From positions 16,954-80,953 of the forward strand of contig JABBZI010000020.1 in NCBI GenBank assembly GCA_012955965.1: 64,000 nucleotides of DNA. Reading direction: 5' to 3'. Positions 35,529-44,746 of this stretch are shown piece after piece. Numbering within the stretch: the first letter of the stretch is position 1; the number at the start of each line of letters is the position of its first letter. Source of the stretch: Clostridioides difficile. Its GTDB lineage: Bacteria; Bacillota; Clostridia; Peptostreptococcales; Peptostreptococcaceae. Both the position numbers and the translations under genes were made by a program. Below the pieces are notes generated by a model. It was not told the DNA's origin and made no database searches. It saw only the letters and a list, made by a program, of their open reading frames with translations.

Positions 35529-37907
35529 TTATTTTAGTTTAACAATCGTTACTCCTGCTCCACCTTCTCCATATTGACCACCTCTTTGTGATTTTACATG
35601 TCTATTTCTTCTTAAGATATCTTGTAGCCCTGATTTTAGTACTCCTGTACCTATTCCATGTATTACTGTTACAGATTCTAATCCTGCCACATATGCATCA
35701 TCAAGGTATTTTTCAACTTCCATTATAGCTTCTTCTAAGTTTAATCCTCTAAGGTCAACTTCATTTTTTATATTACCAGATTTTGACCTTATGATATTTC
35801 TTGTTGATTTAGTTACATTTGTTGAAACATCCTTACGAGTTTTTTGTAAAGACTTAAAAGGTAGAGTCATCTTCATTATACCAATTTGCACTACTGCTTC
35901 TTTTCTCTTTTTATCCACTGAAACCACACTACCATTTTGATTTAGAGTTATTACCTTAACTTCTTCTCCTGGCTTTAGGTCTTTTATCTCTTTATTTGAA
36001 ACCTTTGGAACTATCATACTTTTTACTGTTGGTTGAAGACTTCCCATAGAACTAGTCAATTCTTTTCTAAGTTCTTCTATCTTACGATTCTTTTCTTTTG
36101 AAGCTCTTTCCTGTTCAAGATTTCTAAGTTCCTTTATTATAATGTCTACTTCTTCTTTAGCTTGTCTTATAATTGAAAATGCTTCTGACTTAGCTTTTTC
36201 AATCATCTTATCTCTTTGGCTAATCAACTTTTCAAGTTTTTCATCATACTCTACTTTTAGTCTTTCAATCTCTTCTTTTAATCTTTCAGCTTCTTCTCTG
36301 TCTTCTACTGCTTTGATTCTATTCTTTTCAACATTCTGCAATACATCTTCTAAAGCTATGTTATCTGTATTTATATATTCTTTAGCACGTGAAATTACAT
36401 AGTCACTTAGTCCAAGTTTTCTTGAAATCTCAAAGGCATTCGATTTTCCTGGAACACCTATAAGTAGCTTATATGTTGGGCTTAAAGTTTCTATATCAAA
36501 CTCAACCGCTGCATTTTCTACACCAGATTTAGTAAGAGCATAGTTTTTAAGCTCACTATAGTGAGTAGTTGCTATACATTTGGCTCCTACAGAATTTATA
36601 TCTTCTAATACTGCTATTGCAAGGGCAGCTCCTTCAACAGGGTCTGTTCCTGCTCCTAATTCGTCAAATATAACTAAAGAGTCTGCTGTTACGTTTTGTA
36701 GTATTGATACTATATTCGTCATATGAGATGAAAATGTTGATAGACTCTGCTCAATACTTTGTTCATCTCCTATATCTGCAAATACATTATCATATACACA
36801 CATACTACTTCCATAATCAGCAGGTATATGAAGTCCACTTTGTGTCATAAGTGCAAATAGACCTACAGTTTTTATTGTAACAGTCTTACCTCCTGTGTTT
36901 GGACCTGTTATTACCAATGTATGGAAGTCTCTTCCTAAATAAATCGTATTTGCTACTACTTTTTTCTTATTCAACAATGGATGTCTTCCATTTTTTATAT
37001 TTAAATATTTGTCCTCATTTAAAGTTGGTTCTATACCCCTCATTTGTATAGAAAGTTTTCCTTTTGAAAATGCAAAGTCCAATCTCCCTAGTATCTCTTG
37101 ATTAGAAGTTAAGTGTTCACTCACTTCTCCAACCATAGCAGAAAGCTCTGATAAAATTCTTTCTATCTCTTCTTGTTCTCCTAATTTCAACTGTCTCAAT
37201 TCATTATTCATTTCTACTATAGTCATTGGCTCTATAAAAAGTGTCGCACCAGAAGATGACTGGTCATGTACTATACCAGCAACTTGCGACCTATATTCAG
37301 CTTTTACAGGCACTACAAATCTATCGCCTCTTAGAGAAATTATGGCATCTTGTAAGTATTTTTGATAAGTAGTTGAACTTATTATTGAATTTAGTTTAGA
37401 CCTAATGGATTGATTTTTTTGAGATATTCTTCTTCTGATATCTCTAAGTGTACTTGAAGCATTGTCAGATATTTCTACTTCACTAATTATCGCATTATAT
37501 ATCTGGTCTTCTATATCTTTATACACATACAGAGAATTTGATAGAGATTGTATTATTGGATAATTGAAATCTTCTTCATCACTGCTGGATAGACTATTTT
37601 TCAATCTCCTAGCTACTCTTAAAGTATCTGCTATCATAATTAGACTTCCTGGGTCAAGAGATGCTCCTATATAGGCTCTCTTTACCTTGTCTTCTATATC
37701 ATGAATACCTTCCAAACCTACTGAACCTCTCTTTATAATAATTGATTGAGCTTCACTAGTTTCTTCTAGCATTGATTTTACTTCTATAAAATCAGTATTG
37801 GGGACTAAATTTTCTATATATTTTAGACCTAAAGAAGATGAGGCTTTCTTCTTTAATAAGTCTATTATTTTATTGTATTCTAGAACTCTTAACGATTTCT
37901 CATTCAT
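35529..37907 (-). CDS. mutS2: Endonuclease MutS2
   Basis: The 792-residue product has the MutS core and ATPase domain (Walker A GPNTGGKT near 335, Walker B VIFDELGAGTDPVEGAAL near 413). A long coiled-coil (about 515-640) follows, then a C-terminal Smr domain (DLRGLNLEEAIMEVEKYL and VIHGIGTGVL, last 75 residues). It lacks the mismatch-recognition domain of MutS1. MutS2 proteins suppress recombination or rescue collided ribosomes in Firmicutes. Length is standard. Confidence 0.96.
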   Translation of the reverse strand: MNEKSLRVLEYNKIIDLLKKKASSSLGLKYIENLVPNTDFIEVKSMLEETSEAQSIIIKRGSVGLEGIHDIEDKVKRAYIGASLDPGSLIMIADTLRVARRLKNSLSSSDEEDFNYPIIQSLSNSLYVYKDIEDQIYNAIISEVEISDNASSTLRDIRRRISQKNQSIRSKLNSIISSTTYQKYLQDAIISLRGDRFVVPVKAEYRSQVAGIVHDQSSSGATLFIEPMTIVEMNNELRQLKLGEQEEIERILSELSAMVGEVSEHLTSNQEILGRLDFAFSKGKLSIQMRGIEPTLNEDKYLNIKNGRHPLLNKKKVVANTIYLGRDFHTLVITGPNTGGKTVTIKTVGLFALMTQSGLHIPADYGSSMCVYDNVFADIGDEQSIEQSLSTFSSHMTNIVSILQNVTADSLVIFDELGAGTDPVEGAALAIAVLEDINSVGAKCIATTHYSELKNYALTKSGVENAAVEFDIETLSPTYKLLIGVPGKSNAFEISRKLGLSDYVISRAKEYINTDNIALEDVLQNVEKNRIKAVEDREEAERLKEEIERLKVEYDEKLEKLISQRDKMIEKAKSEAFSIIRQAKEEVDIIIKELRNLEQERASKEKNRKIEELRKELTSSMGSLQPTVKSMIVPKVSNKEIKDLKPGEEVKVITLNQNGSVVSVDKKRKEAVVQIGIMKMTLPFKSLQKTRKDVSTNVTKSTRNIIRSKSGNIKNEVDLRGLNLEEAIMEVEKYLDDAYVAGLESVTVIHGIGTGVLKSGLQDILRRNRHVKSQRGGQYGEGGAGVTIVKLK

Positions 37908-38226
37908 TTTCTATATTCACCATCCTCGATATTTTAACTTTTTTACTTAATTTTAAAAATGTATGTTTTCAAGCATTTCCAATAAAAACTGCAAGTTTTA
38001 TTTCTTTTTCATTTGTAAAATTATTATATTTTTTCTCTTTTAGATATATTTTAAACATATTTTGTATTATACTATGTATGTAGCTATCTATATATTATAC
38101 ATAAACATGCTTTATTTGTAATATAATCTGTTAAAAAATCTTCTTTAATATTTTTAAAGTGGTTTATTTTAGCATGTTTTTAAAGAATAGCTACTTATAT
38201 AGATAAACTAAGGAGGAACATGAGTC
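37908..38226. other. Divergent promoter region of mutS2 and pepD
   Basis: No gene is visible in about 319 bases. A TATAAT at 38122-38127 on the plus strand is a candidate -10 for pepD, without a clear -35. AAACATGCT (38104-38112) and AGCATGTTT downstream near 38172 are complementary 9-mers that could pair over a long loop in the pepD leader. Confidence 0.4.
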
Positions 38227-39678
38227 ATGGGAAACGTATTAGAAGGATTAAAACCAGAAAATGTTTTTAAAAACTTTGAGAAAATATCTCAAATTCCTAG
38301 AGGTTCTGGAAATGAAAAAGGTATAAGTGATTATTTACTTAACTTTGGTAAAGATTTAGGTCTTGAAACTATTCAAGATGAAAGCTTAAACATAATAATA
38401 AGAAAGCCTGCTACAAAGGGATATGAAAATTGTCCAGGTGTAGTTCTTCAAGGACATATGGATATGGTTTGTGAAAAAGAAAAGAATGTTGAACATGATT
38501 TTCTTAAAGACCCTATAAAATTAAGAATCGATGGTGACATGATATATGCTACTGGAACTACTCTAGGAGCTGACAATGGTATAGCTGTTGCTATGGGTAT
38601 GGCTATATTAGAAGACAACACTTTAGAGCATCCAGCATTAGAAGTTTTAGTTACTGTTAATGAAGAAGATGGTATGAATGGTGCTGATGCATTAGAGCCT
38701 AGCTTAATTAAAGGTCAATATATCCTAAATATGGACTCCGAGGAGGAAGGATACTTATTAGTTAGCTGTGCTGGTGGTAAAACTTGTGTTGTTAGTTTAC
38801 CTGTTGAATACAAAGAAGTTGAAGCTGACAAGCAAGGTTTATTAGTTGAAGTTACTGGACTATTAGGTGGACACTCTGGTATGGAAATTGTTTTACAAAG
38901 AGCAAATGCTAATAAAGCAATCGCTAGAGTATTAAGTGTATTAGATGTTGATTATGATTTAGCTTCAGTTGATGGTGGAACTAAGCACAATGCTATACCT
39001 CGTGAAGCTAAGTGTGTAATAGCTGTTAATAAAGCTGATGTTGAAGTTGCTAAAAAACAAATAAATGAAATTTTAACTGCATTTAAACATGAGTTCACTA
39101 CTTCTGACCCTGGTATGTCTTATTCAGTAGCTGAAACTTCTGTAGAAAAAGTTCTTGCTAAAGATTGCAAAGAAAAAGTTGTTCAAATGTCAAGCTTAAC
39201 TCCTCATGGTGTTCAATCTGTAAGCCTTGATATAGAAGGATTAGTTGAAAGTTCTACTAACTTCGCTATAATTGAAACTAAAGAATCTACTATTGAATTT
39301 TTAACTTCTGTTAGAAGTTCTGTTATGTCTATTAGAGATGAAATAGCAGATAGAATAAGACTTTTAGCTCAAGCTTTAGGTGCTGATTATGGTCTTACTT
39401 CTCAATATCCAGCTTGGGAATTCAAAAAAGGTTCTAAATTAGAAAAAATATGTAGTGAAACTTATGAAAAATTAACTGGTAAAGTTCCTACTGTTATGGC
39501 TCTACATGCTGGTCTTGAGTGTGGATTATTACTTGATAAACTTCCTCATGCTGAAGCTATTTCTATAGGACCAGATATGTTTGATGTTCATACTCCAAAT
39601 GAACATGTTAGTATCCCTTCTATAGCTAATGTTTGGGATTATGTTATAGAAATACTAAAATCTATGAACCAATATTAA
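38227..39678 (+). CDS. pepD: Aminoacyl-histidine dipeptidase (carnosinase type), M20
   Basis: The 483-residue product is a PepD-type M20 metallopeptidase. Metal-site segments are LQGHMDMVCEK near residue 78, TTLGADNGIAVAMG near 117, NEEDGMNGADAL near 145, and a GLECGLLL segment with catalytic residues near 435. It cleaves dipeptides such as Xaa-His after import. The ATG at 38227 is 10 bases after AGGAGG; an upstream ATG at 38220 is out of frame. The gene ends at a strong terminator. Confidence 0.95.
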   Translation: MGNVLEGLKPENVFKNFEKISQIPRGSGNEKGISDYLLNFGKDLGLETIQDESLNIIIRKPATKGYENCPGVVLQGHMDMVCEKEKNVEHDFLKDPIKLRIDGDMIYATGTTLGADNGIAVAMGMAILEDNTLEHPALEVLVTVNEEDGMNGADALEPSLIKGQYILNMDSEEEGYLLVSCAGGKTCVVSLPVEYKEVEADKQGLLVEVTGLLGGHSGMEIVLQRANANKAIARVLSVLDVDYDLASVDGGTKHNAIPREAKCVIAVNKADVEVAKKQINEILTAFKHEFTTSDPGMSYSVAETSVEKVLAKDCKEKVVQMSSLTPHGVQSVSLDIEGLVESSTNFAIIETKESTIEFLTSVRSSVMSIRDEIADRIRLLAQALGADYGLTSQYPAWEFKKGSKLEKICSETYEKLTGKVPTVMALHAGLECGLLLDKLPHAEAISIGPDMFDVHTPNEHVSIPSIANVWDYVIEILKSMNQY

Positions 39679-39780
39679 ATCTAAATTTTATTTAGATTAA
39701 GTCTTGGATACAAATATAGATTATAAATAAATCTATATTAAACTTAGTCTATAAATTAACATTATAATAATTTATAGGAA

Positions 39781-39822
39781 TAAAGCCTAATGATGCATTT
39801 TTATATTTGTCATTAGGCTTTA
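39781..39822 (+). terminator. Terminator of pepD
   Basis: TAAAGCCTAATGA and TCATTAGGCTTTA form a 13-bp stem followed by TTATTTTATTACTATTTTT. Confidence 0.9.
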
Positions 39823-39885
39823 TTATTTTATTACTATTTTTCTTTGATAGATTTTTTATTCTTTAAATATATAGCAAAGTTTTTT

Positions 39886-42366
39886 CTATTCAATAATCTT
39901 AAAACGATTTCTACCTTGCTTCTTCGAATTATAAAGAGCATCATCAGCAATTTTGTATATATCATCATAGGTTTGTCCTTGCTTTGACATTACACCACCC
40001 ATACTTATAGATATACTATTGCCATTTGGTAGTTTGATACCATGAATTTTGTCATATAAAATATTACATTTTTCTATAAGGCTTTCCATATTCTTTGCAT
40101 TTTTAACATATATACTAAATTCGTCACCTCCTAGGCGACCTACTATGTCACATTCATCAAAACATTTAACAAGAATATTTGCAACTGCAACCAACATCTT
40201 ATCTCCAACAAGATGACCATAATTATCATTTATATCTTTAAAATGGTCAATATCTAAGATAAGTAAAGCTCCTTTTTCACTATTAGATAAATTACCTAAA
40301 CTTTTTGTAGCCATCTCCCTTATAGATGCCGCGTTAAAAATATTTGTTAAACTATCTCTTTGTGCTTTATCTAACAACTTCATTTTTTCCTCTTTTTCAC
40401 AATCAATATTATGTAATTTGCCTATTGAATACACAGGAACATTCTTTTCATTATGAATTATCTTCGATGTGATTCTAATCCAATGAAACTCATCATCAGG
40501 GCAAACACAATAAATTTCTGTTGAACCATTTTCTTGTTCCCTAATCAAATTAAAAAATTGTTCCTTATACTCTTTTTCAATTTCATTTTTATCTTCATGT
40601 TCGTTTTTACTATGACTTAAACCATTAAAGACATTAACTCCACTTTCTTGCATAGCAATCGTGATTTTATCTGCTTGATAATCATATTCAAAGAAATACT
40701 CACTTGCCATCTCATATACTTCAGTATGCTTTTTAAGCTCTAAAGAAATTCTCTGATTCATACTTGTACGAGTACGAAGACTCCAAGCCATAATTATAAT
40801 AATACATAATGATATACTAGAAACTACAAGAATAGTTTGAATTGGATTTTCCTGCATAATATGAATTAAAGAAAAATTTGATATATATGTAGTATTCTTA
40901 TAAATAATTGATTGCATGTTTTCAGTGGGCATACTATTGATAGCCTTATTTAATATACTATATAATTCCTGTTTGTTCTGTTTAGCTACACCAAAACAAA
41001 AACGATGTGGTTCATAGTTTTGTTGAATTAGACGAACATACTTATACTTGGGTTGATTGACATAATACTGTATAGAATATCCTTCACCATATGTATAATC
41101 AGCTCTTCCACTATTTACAGCTTCAATACATTCTTCTAAGGTATCATACCAAGTAATATTATTAGATGAATATTCTTTATAAGGGGTATCTTTTGTAAGA
41201 GCTAAACGTTTATTTTCTAGACTATCTTCATTAATCTTATTATTAATCATCATAATATATTGTGTAGAAATAAATGGGCGAGTCATAGCCACACGCTGTT
41301 CACGTGCCCTTTCATAATCATAAGACATACCAGCTACAATATCAATCTTAGAGTCTTTTATCATATTGTTCAAATCTTTCTGAGATTCTACAGGTACCAT
41401 TTCAAGTTTTAAACCAGTTTCATCTGAGATATAATTAAGTAAATCTATTGAAATTCCCTTTAATTTGCCTGTTTTGTCATCTACATATTGAAATGGTGGA
41501 TTTTTTAGTAAAACTCCTACTTTCAAAGTTTCTATATTTTTTATATATTCAGATTCCTTATTGGATAAAATTAACTCTTTATTTTCTGGCGTAAAATATT
41601 TCTCATATAATGTCTGTGAAAAATATGGGTCTGTTTGCTCAATATTGGATACTGCTGAGTTGAGTTGTTGAGATAATTCTTTATTGCCTTTATATGTAAC
41701 AAAATAGAATGGTTTAGGAGAAAATTTAGCTATAGTTCGCACACCATCTATATGGTTCATGCTGACATTAAGCATTGCATCTGCCTTTCCATCCTTTAAC
41801 GCTTGTAACTGTGCTTCTACTGTCTTACAAGGCACCAATTCAGGAGATATTTGATTCATTTCACAATATCTATCTAATTCTTTAATCTTATTTGTTGCAT
41901 TTTCTGGTACTGCAATACGCATGGTCTTTGTGACTTGTGAACTTACGCTGTCAATATCTACATTGTCTTTAAGCACTTGTAATATTGTATTTACAGTCCC
42001 ATAGCTAGAACCTGCATAATCATATATCTTCTCTAATTGTTCCTCGTATAACATTCCACCCATTAAGTCAACTTCACCTTTTTCCAACATCTCCATAGAT
42101 TTAAGAAGAGAAGTGTTTAAATCTCCTCCAACTCGAACAAACTCGTAATTCCATCCAGTATACTGAGCAATTTCTTGTAAGTATTCATAGTTATATCCAG
42201 AGTATCTACCTTGTTCATCTACTTCATTTAGACCTTCTTGAATAGGATAAGCAACACGTATAGTACGATTATCATTATTCATGGCATTAATATCAAAAGG
42301 AAATATATAAAAAGTGAATATAGACACAATTATAAAAGTTAAAGAAAATAACTTTTTCAAATTCAC
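39886..42366 (-). CDS. Membrane diguanylate cyclase with two solute-binding domains
   Basis: The product (826 residues from the GTG at 42366) has an N-terminal signal/anchor and two consecutive periplasmic-type SBP_bac_3 domains (about 35-265 and 280-500), the second with LKVGVLLKNPPFQYVDD. A membrane segment near 515-535 leads to a PAS-like region and a C-terminal GGDEF domain with intact GRLGGDEFSIYV. It makes c-di-GMP in response to an external ligand, probably an amino acid. The usual inhibitory I-site (RxxD, five residues before GGDEF) reads DECD, so product inhibition may be lost. An ATG start at 42381 would lie within the ribosome site, so the GTG is preferred. A perfect 18-bp palindrome lies just upstream. 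Confidence 0.9.
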   Translation of the reverse strand: MNLKKLFSLTFIIVSIFTFYIFPFDINAMNNDNRTIRVAYPIQEGLNEVDEQGRYSGYNYEYLQEIAQYTGWNYEFVRVGGDLNTSLLKSMEMLEKGEVDLMGGMLYEEQLEKIYDYAGSSYGTVNTILQVLKDNVDIDSVSSQVTKTMRIAVPENATNKIKELDRYCEMNQISPELVPCKTVEAQLQALKDGKADAMLNVSMNHIDGVRTIAKFSPKPFYFVTYKGNKELSQQLNSAVSNIEQTDPYFSQTLYEKYFTPENKELILSNKESEYIKNIETLKVGVLLKNPPFQYVDDKTGKLKGISIDLLNYISDETGLKLEMVPVESQKDLNNMIKDSKIDIVAGMSYDYERAREQRVAMTRPFISTQYIMMINNKINEDSLENKRLALTKDTPYKEYSSNNITWYDTLEECIEAVNSGRADYTYGEGYSIQYYVNQPKYKYVRLIQQNYEPHRFCFGVAKQNKQELYSILNKAINSMPTENMQSIIYKNTTYISNFSLIHIMQENPIQTILVVSSISLCIIIIMAWSLRTRTSMNQRISLELKKHTEVYEMASEYFFEYDYQADKITIAMQESGVNVFNGLSHSKNEHEDKNEIEKEYKEQFFNLIREQENGSTEIYCVCPDDEFHWIRITSKIIHNEKNVPVYSIGKLHNIDCEKEEKMKLLDKAQRDSLTNIFNAASIREMATKSLGNLSNSEKGALLILDIDHFKDINDNYGHLVGDKMLVAVANILVKCFDECDIVGRLGGDEFSIYVKNAKNMESLIEKCNILYDKIHGIKLPNGNSISISMGGVMSKQGQTYDDIYKIADDALYNSKKQGRNRFKIIE

Positions 42367-42392
42367 TATCGCTTCCTCCATATAATAATATT

Positions 42393-42410
42393 TACAGTGT
42401 ATACACTGTA
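42393..42410. promoter_or_regulatory. 18-bp perfect palindrome, probable operator
   Basis: TACAGTGTATACACTGTA is fully self-complementary and lies about 27 bases upstream of the diguanylate cyclase start. Its GTGTATACAC core is like operators of GntR-type repressors. The minus-strand TATACA/TATACT-like sequences within it could overlap a -10. Confidence 0.7.
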
Positions 42411-42591
42411 TAAATTTTGGGGTTTGAAATATAAGTTAGTATAAAAAAGGACATAAAATTTCGTAAAAAATTTAATATCCTCATTCACACATAATATAAC
42501 TTGATTATACTCCATTTACCTTGCCTTTACAATGAATTTGATATATTAGCAAATTATTTATCTTAATTTGATATATAATATGATTTTTAAT

Positions 42592-43413
42592 CTACATTAT
42601 ATCAAATTTAGCATCATTTCTATTTACAGTCCTTTTATATTTTACCTTTGGATAACCTAATATAAATGAAGTTATAACTGCCTCACTATCATTCATCCCT
42701 AATAACTCTTTTATCTTTGGCTCTATATTTGATGCCATAACAAAGAATCCATTATAACACATTCCTAATCCTTGCGAATAAGTCATAAGCTCCATATTAG
42801 ATGCAGCCAATCCTCCATCTACATATACACTTCCACCTAAAGAAATATCACCAACAACTACCATAAGCAATGGTGCATCATAAAATAAGGAATCAATTCC
42901 CTTTTCTTTATATCCTTTATACATTCTCTTAAATGTGTTCTTATATATAGAGCGAACAGGGTCTTCATCATCAGTATTTAATGCCATATTATAAAGCCCT
43001 TCTATTGCCAATTCTTTTACTTCTTTTAATTTGTCTTTTACTAATATGTATCTTAAAGGCTGTCTATTTCCACCTGTTGGTGTATATCTACCAGCTTCTA
43101 CTATATTTCTTATTTTTTCTTCTTCTACGTCTATATCTTTGTAGTCTCTTATACTTCTTCTAAACTTTATAAAATTCATCAAGTTTTCAGATTTTAAGTC
43201 AAAAGTTTCATGATTATATTCTAATACTTCACTCTTATCAAATCCCTGTATTTCTATAGAATCTGTTGGGCAAATTGCCATACAATGACCACAATTAATA
43301 CAGAGAATATTTTTTACCTTTGCTTTATTTTCTCTAACTTTTATTGCATTTACAAGGCAGTCTGATTCGCACAAGCCACAACCTACACATGTTTCTAAAT
43401 TTATGTCTATCAT
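42592..43413 (-). CDS. Nitroreductase family protein with N-terminal ferredoxin domain
   Basis: The product (273 residues from the ATG at 43413) begins with two [4Fe-4S] motifs, TCVGCGLCESDCLV (about 8-20) and CINCGHCMAICP (about 37-48). An FMN-binding nitroreductase domain follows from about 80 (RRSIRDYKD, then RYTPTGGNRQPLRYI and the C-terminal GYPKVKYKRTVNRN). Such fusions receive electrons directly from ferredoxin; substrates are unknown. An ATG at 43431 overlaps the GGAGG ribosome site, so the later ATG is chosen. It is a single gene. Confidence 0.88.
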   Translation of the reverse strand: MIDINLETCVGCGLCESDCLVNAIKVRENKAKVKNILCINCGHCMAICPTDSIEIQGFDKSEVLEYNHETFDLKSENLMNFIKFRRSIRDYKDIDVEEEKIRNIVEAGRYTPTGGNRQPLRYILVKDKLKEVKELAIEGLYNMALNTDDEDPVRSIYKNTFKRMYKGYKEKGIDSLFYDAPLLMVVVGDISLGGSVYVDGGLAASNMELMTYSQGLGMCYNGFFVMASNIEPKIKELLGMNDSEAVITSFILGYPKVKYKRTVNRNDAKFDIM

Positions 43414-43537
43414 CCTAGATTTTTCCTCCATTTGAAAATTTTACTTTAGTATAAAGCAAATAGTTGTCTAAGTCAATTTTTATTTTTTTAACAATATTAA
43501 GTCTAAGTCAGGTCTAAATTGAAAATGTGTATACAGA

Positions 43538-44014
43538 TTAAGTTAAGAAATGTACACTATAATCTTCCAATTTTCCGTTATTATATATTATCTTTGCACT
43601 AAAAATTTTCCCAGTCTTAGCCCAATTCAAAAATAATCTGTCACCTTCCCACATATTTAAGTCGAATATTTTATCACTGTCTACCCAAAGTAATTTTCCT
43701 TCCTTACAATCATCCAAATCTTTTTCAGATAAATCGCCTTCAAAATCATCTGAAAAATATAAGAACATGTACCAGTCTTCATCATTCTTAAATTTTGGAA
43801 AAGTTATCAGTCCTTTATATGTTAGTGAGTTAAGAGTAAGCCCAGTTTCTTCTTTGACTTCCCTAATTACACAATCTTCAGGAGTCTCCCCTTGCTCAAA
43901 TTTTCCTCCAACTCCTACATATTTACCTTCATGTATATCATCTTTCTTTTTATTTCTATATAACATCAATGTCTTGTCTTCTTTTTCTATATAACAAATA
44001 GTTGTAAGCTTCAT
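43538..44014 (-). CDS. NUDIX hydrolase, 8-oxo-dGTP diphosphatase type
   Basis: The 158-residue product has a complete Nudix box: GGKFEQGETPEDCVIREVKEETGL, positions about 37-60, with catalytic REVKEE. The start MKLTTICYIEKEDKTLMLYRNK is typical of MutT/YtkD-like enzymes that hydrolyse 8-oxo-dGTP or related nucleoside triphosphates. Specificity cannot be read from sequence alone. It is encoded 50 bases after the HD-domain gene and may be cotranscribed with it. Confidence 0.87.
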   Translation of the reverse strand: MKLTTICYIEKEDKTLMLYRNKKKDDIHEGKYVGVGGKFEQGETPEDCVIREVKEETGLTLNSLTYKGLITFPKFKNDEDWYMFLYFSDDFEGDLSEKDLDDCKEGKLLWVDSDKIFDLNMWEGDRLFLNWAKTGKIFSAKIIYNNGKLEDYSVHFLT

Positions 44015-44064
44015 ACATCCCGCCTTACTTTCTTTTTCTGTTTTTTATTCGTATATTATTGGTA

Positions 44065-44649
44065 TTATTCATTTTCATTACTCTCAAGAACATCACTGAT
44101 ATTCTTCATTGCATTAAGAGAAAGCTCTGCAAATTCATCAAATGGAATCCCTATATCTTCTATACTTCTCATTGCATCTCTATTTACATTTGAAGCAAAC
44201 CTTGTTTCTTTCATTCTTTTAATTACAGACTTTGTTTTTACACTAGTAAGTTTTTTATCTGGATAAACCAATGCTATAGCAGTTATAAATCCAGTTATAG
44301 GGTCTGCTGCATATATAGCTTTTTCCATTAGACTAGTTCTTGTAACTCCCATTCCATCATGATGACCAAGTATCGCTCTATACATTTCTTCATCACCAAA
44401 GTTTTCTTTTTTAAGCAGTTCAACCGTTGTTGTAGCATGCCCTTCACATATTTCCCCTGGTTTTCTTCCAACTATATCTGAATCTAAATCATGTAAGAGA
44501 CCTGCAACTGCCCACTCTTCTTCTTTTTCTGGCTCTAACCTTTTAGCCAAATCTCTCATAACTGCTTCAACAGCATAGCAATGTTTTCTCATTCTGTCAG
44601 TCTCTAAATACCTAAATAAAATTTCTAAAGCTTCTTCTCTCATTTTCAT
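44065..44649 (-). CDS. HD domain phosphohydrolase
   Basis: The 194-residue product is a small stand-alone HD protein. Metal ligands are visible as H near 24 (MRKHCYAVEAVMRD), HD in GLLHDLDSD near 52, H in CEGHATTTVELL near 70, and ILGHHDGMG near 93. It is likely a cytoplasmic phosphohydrolase of unknown substrate. The start is uncertain: the first ATG is only 4 bases from GGGGG, and the Met at residue 3 is 10 bases away and may be the true start. Confidence 0.82.
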   Translation of the reverse strand: MKMREEALEILFRYLETDRMRKHCYAVEAVMRDLAKRLEPEKEEEWAVAGLLHDLDSDIVGRKPGEICEGHATTTVELLKKENFGDEEMYRAILGHHDGMGVTRTSLMEKAIYAADPITGFITAIALVYPDKKLTSVKTKSVIKRMKETRFASNVNRDAMRSIEDIGIPFDEFAELSLNAMKNISDVLESNENE

Positions 44650-44746
44650 TATTCCCCCTATTTTTTCATGTATATGATATTTTTATATTTTAATACACAT
44701 AAATTTAATCTTATTTATATATTTATGTATATTTTTCATGTTATAT

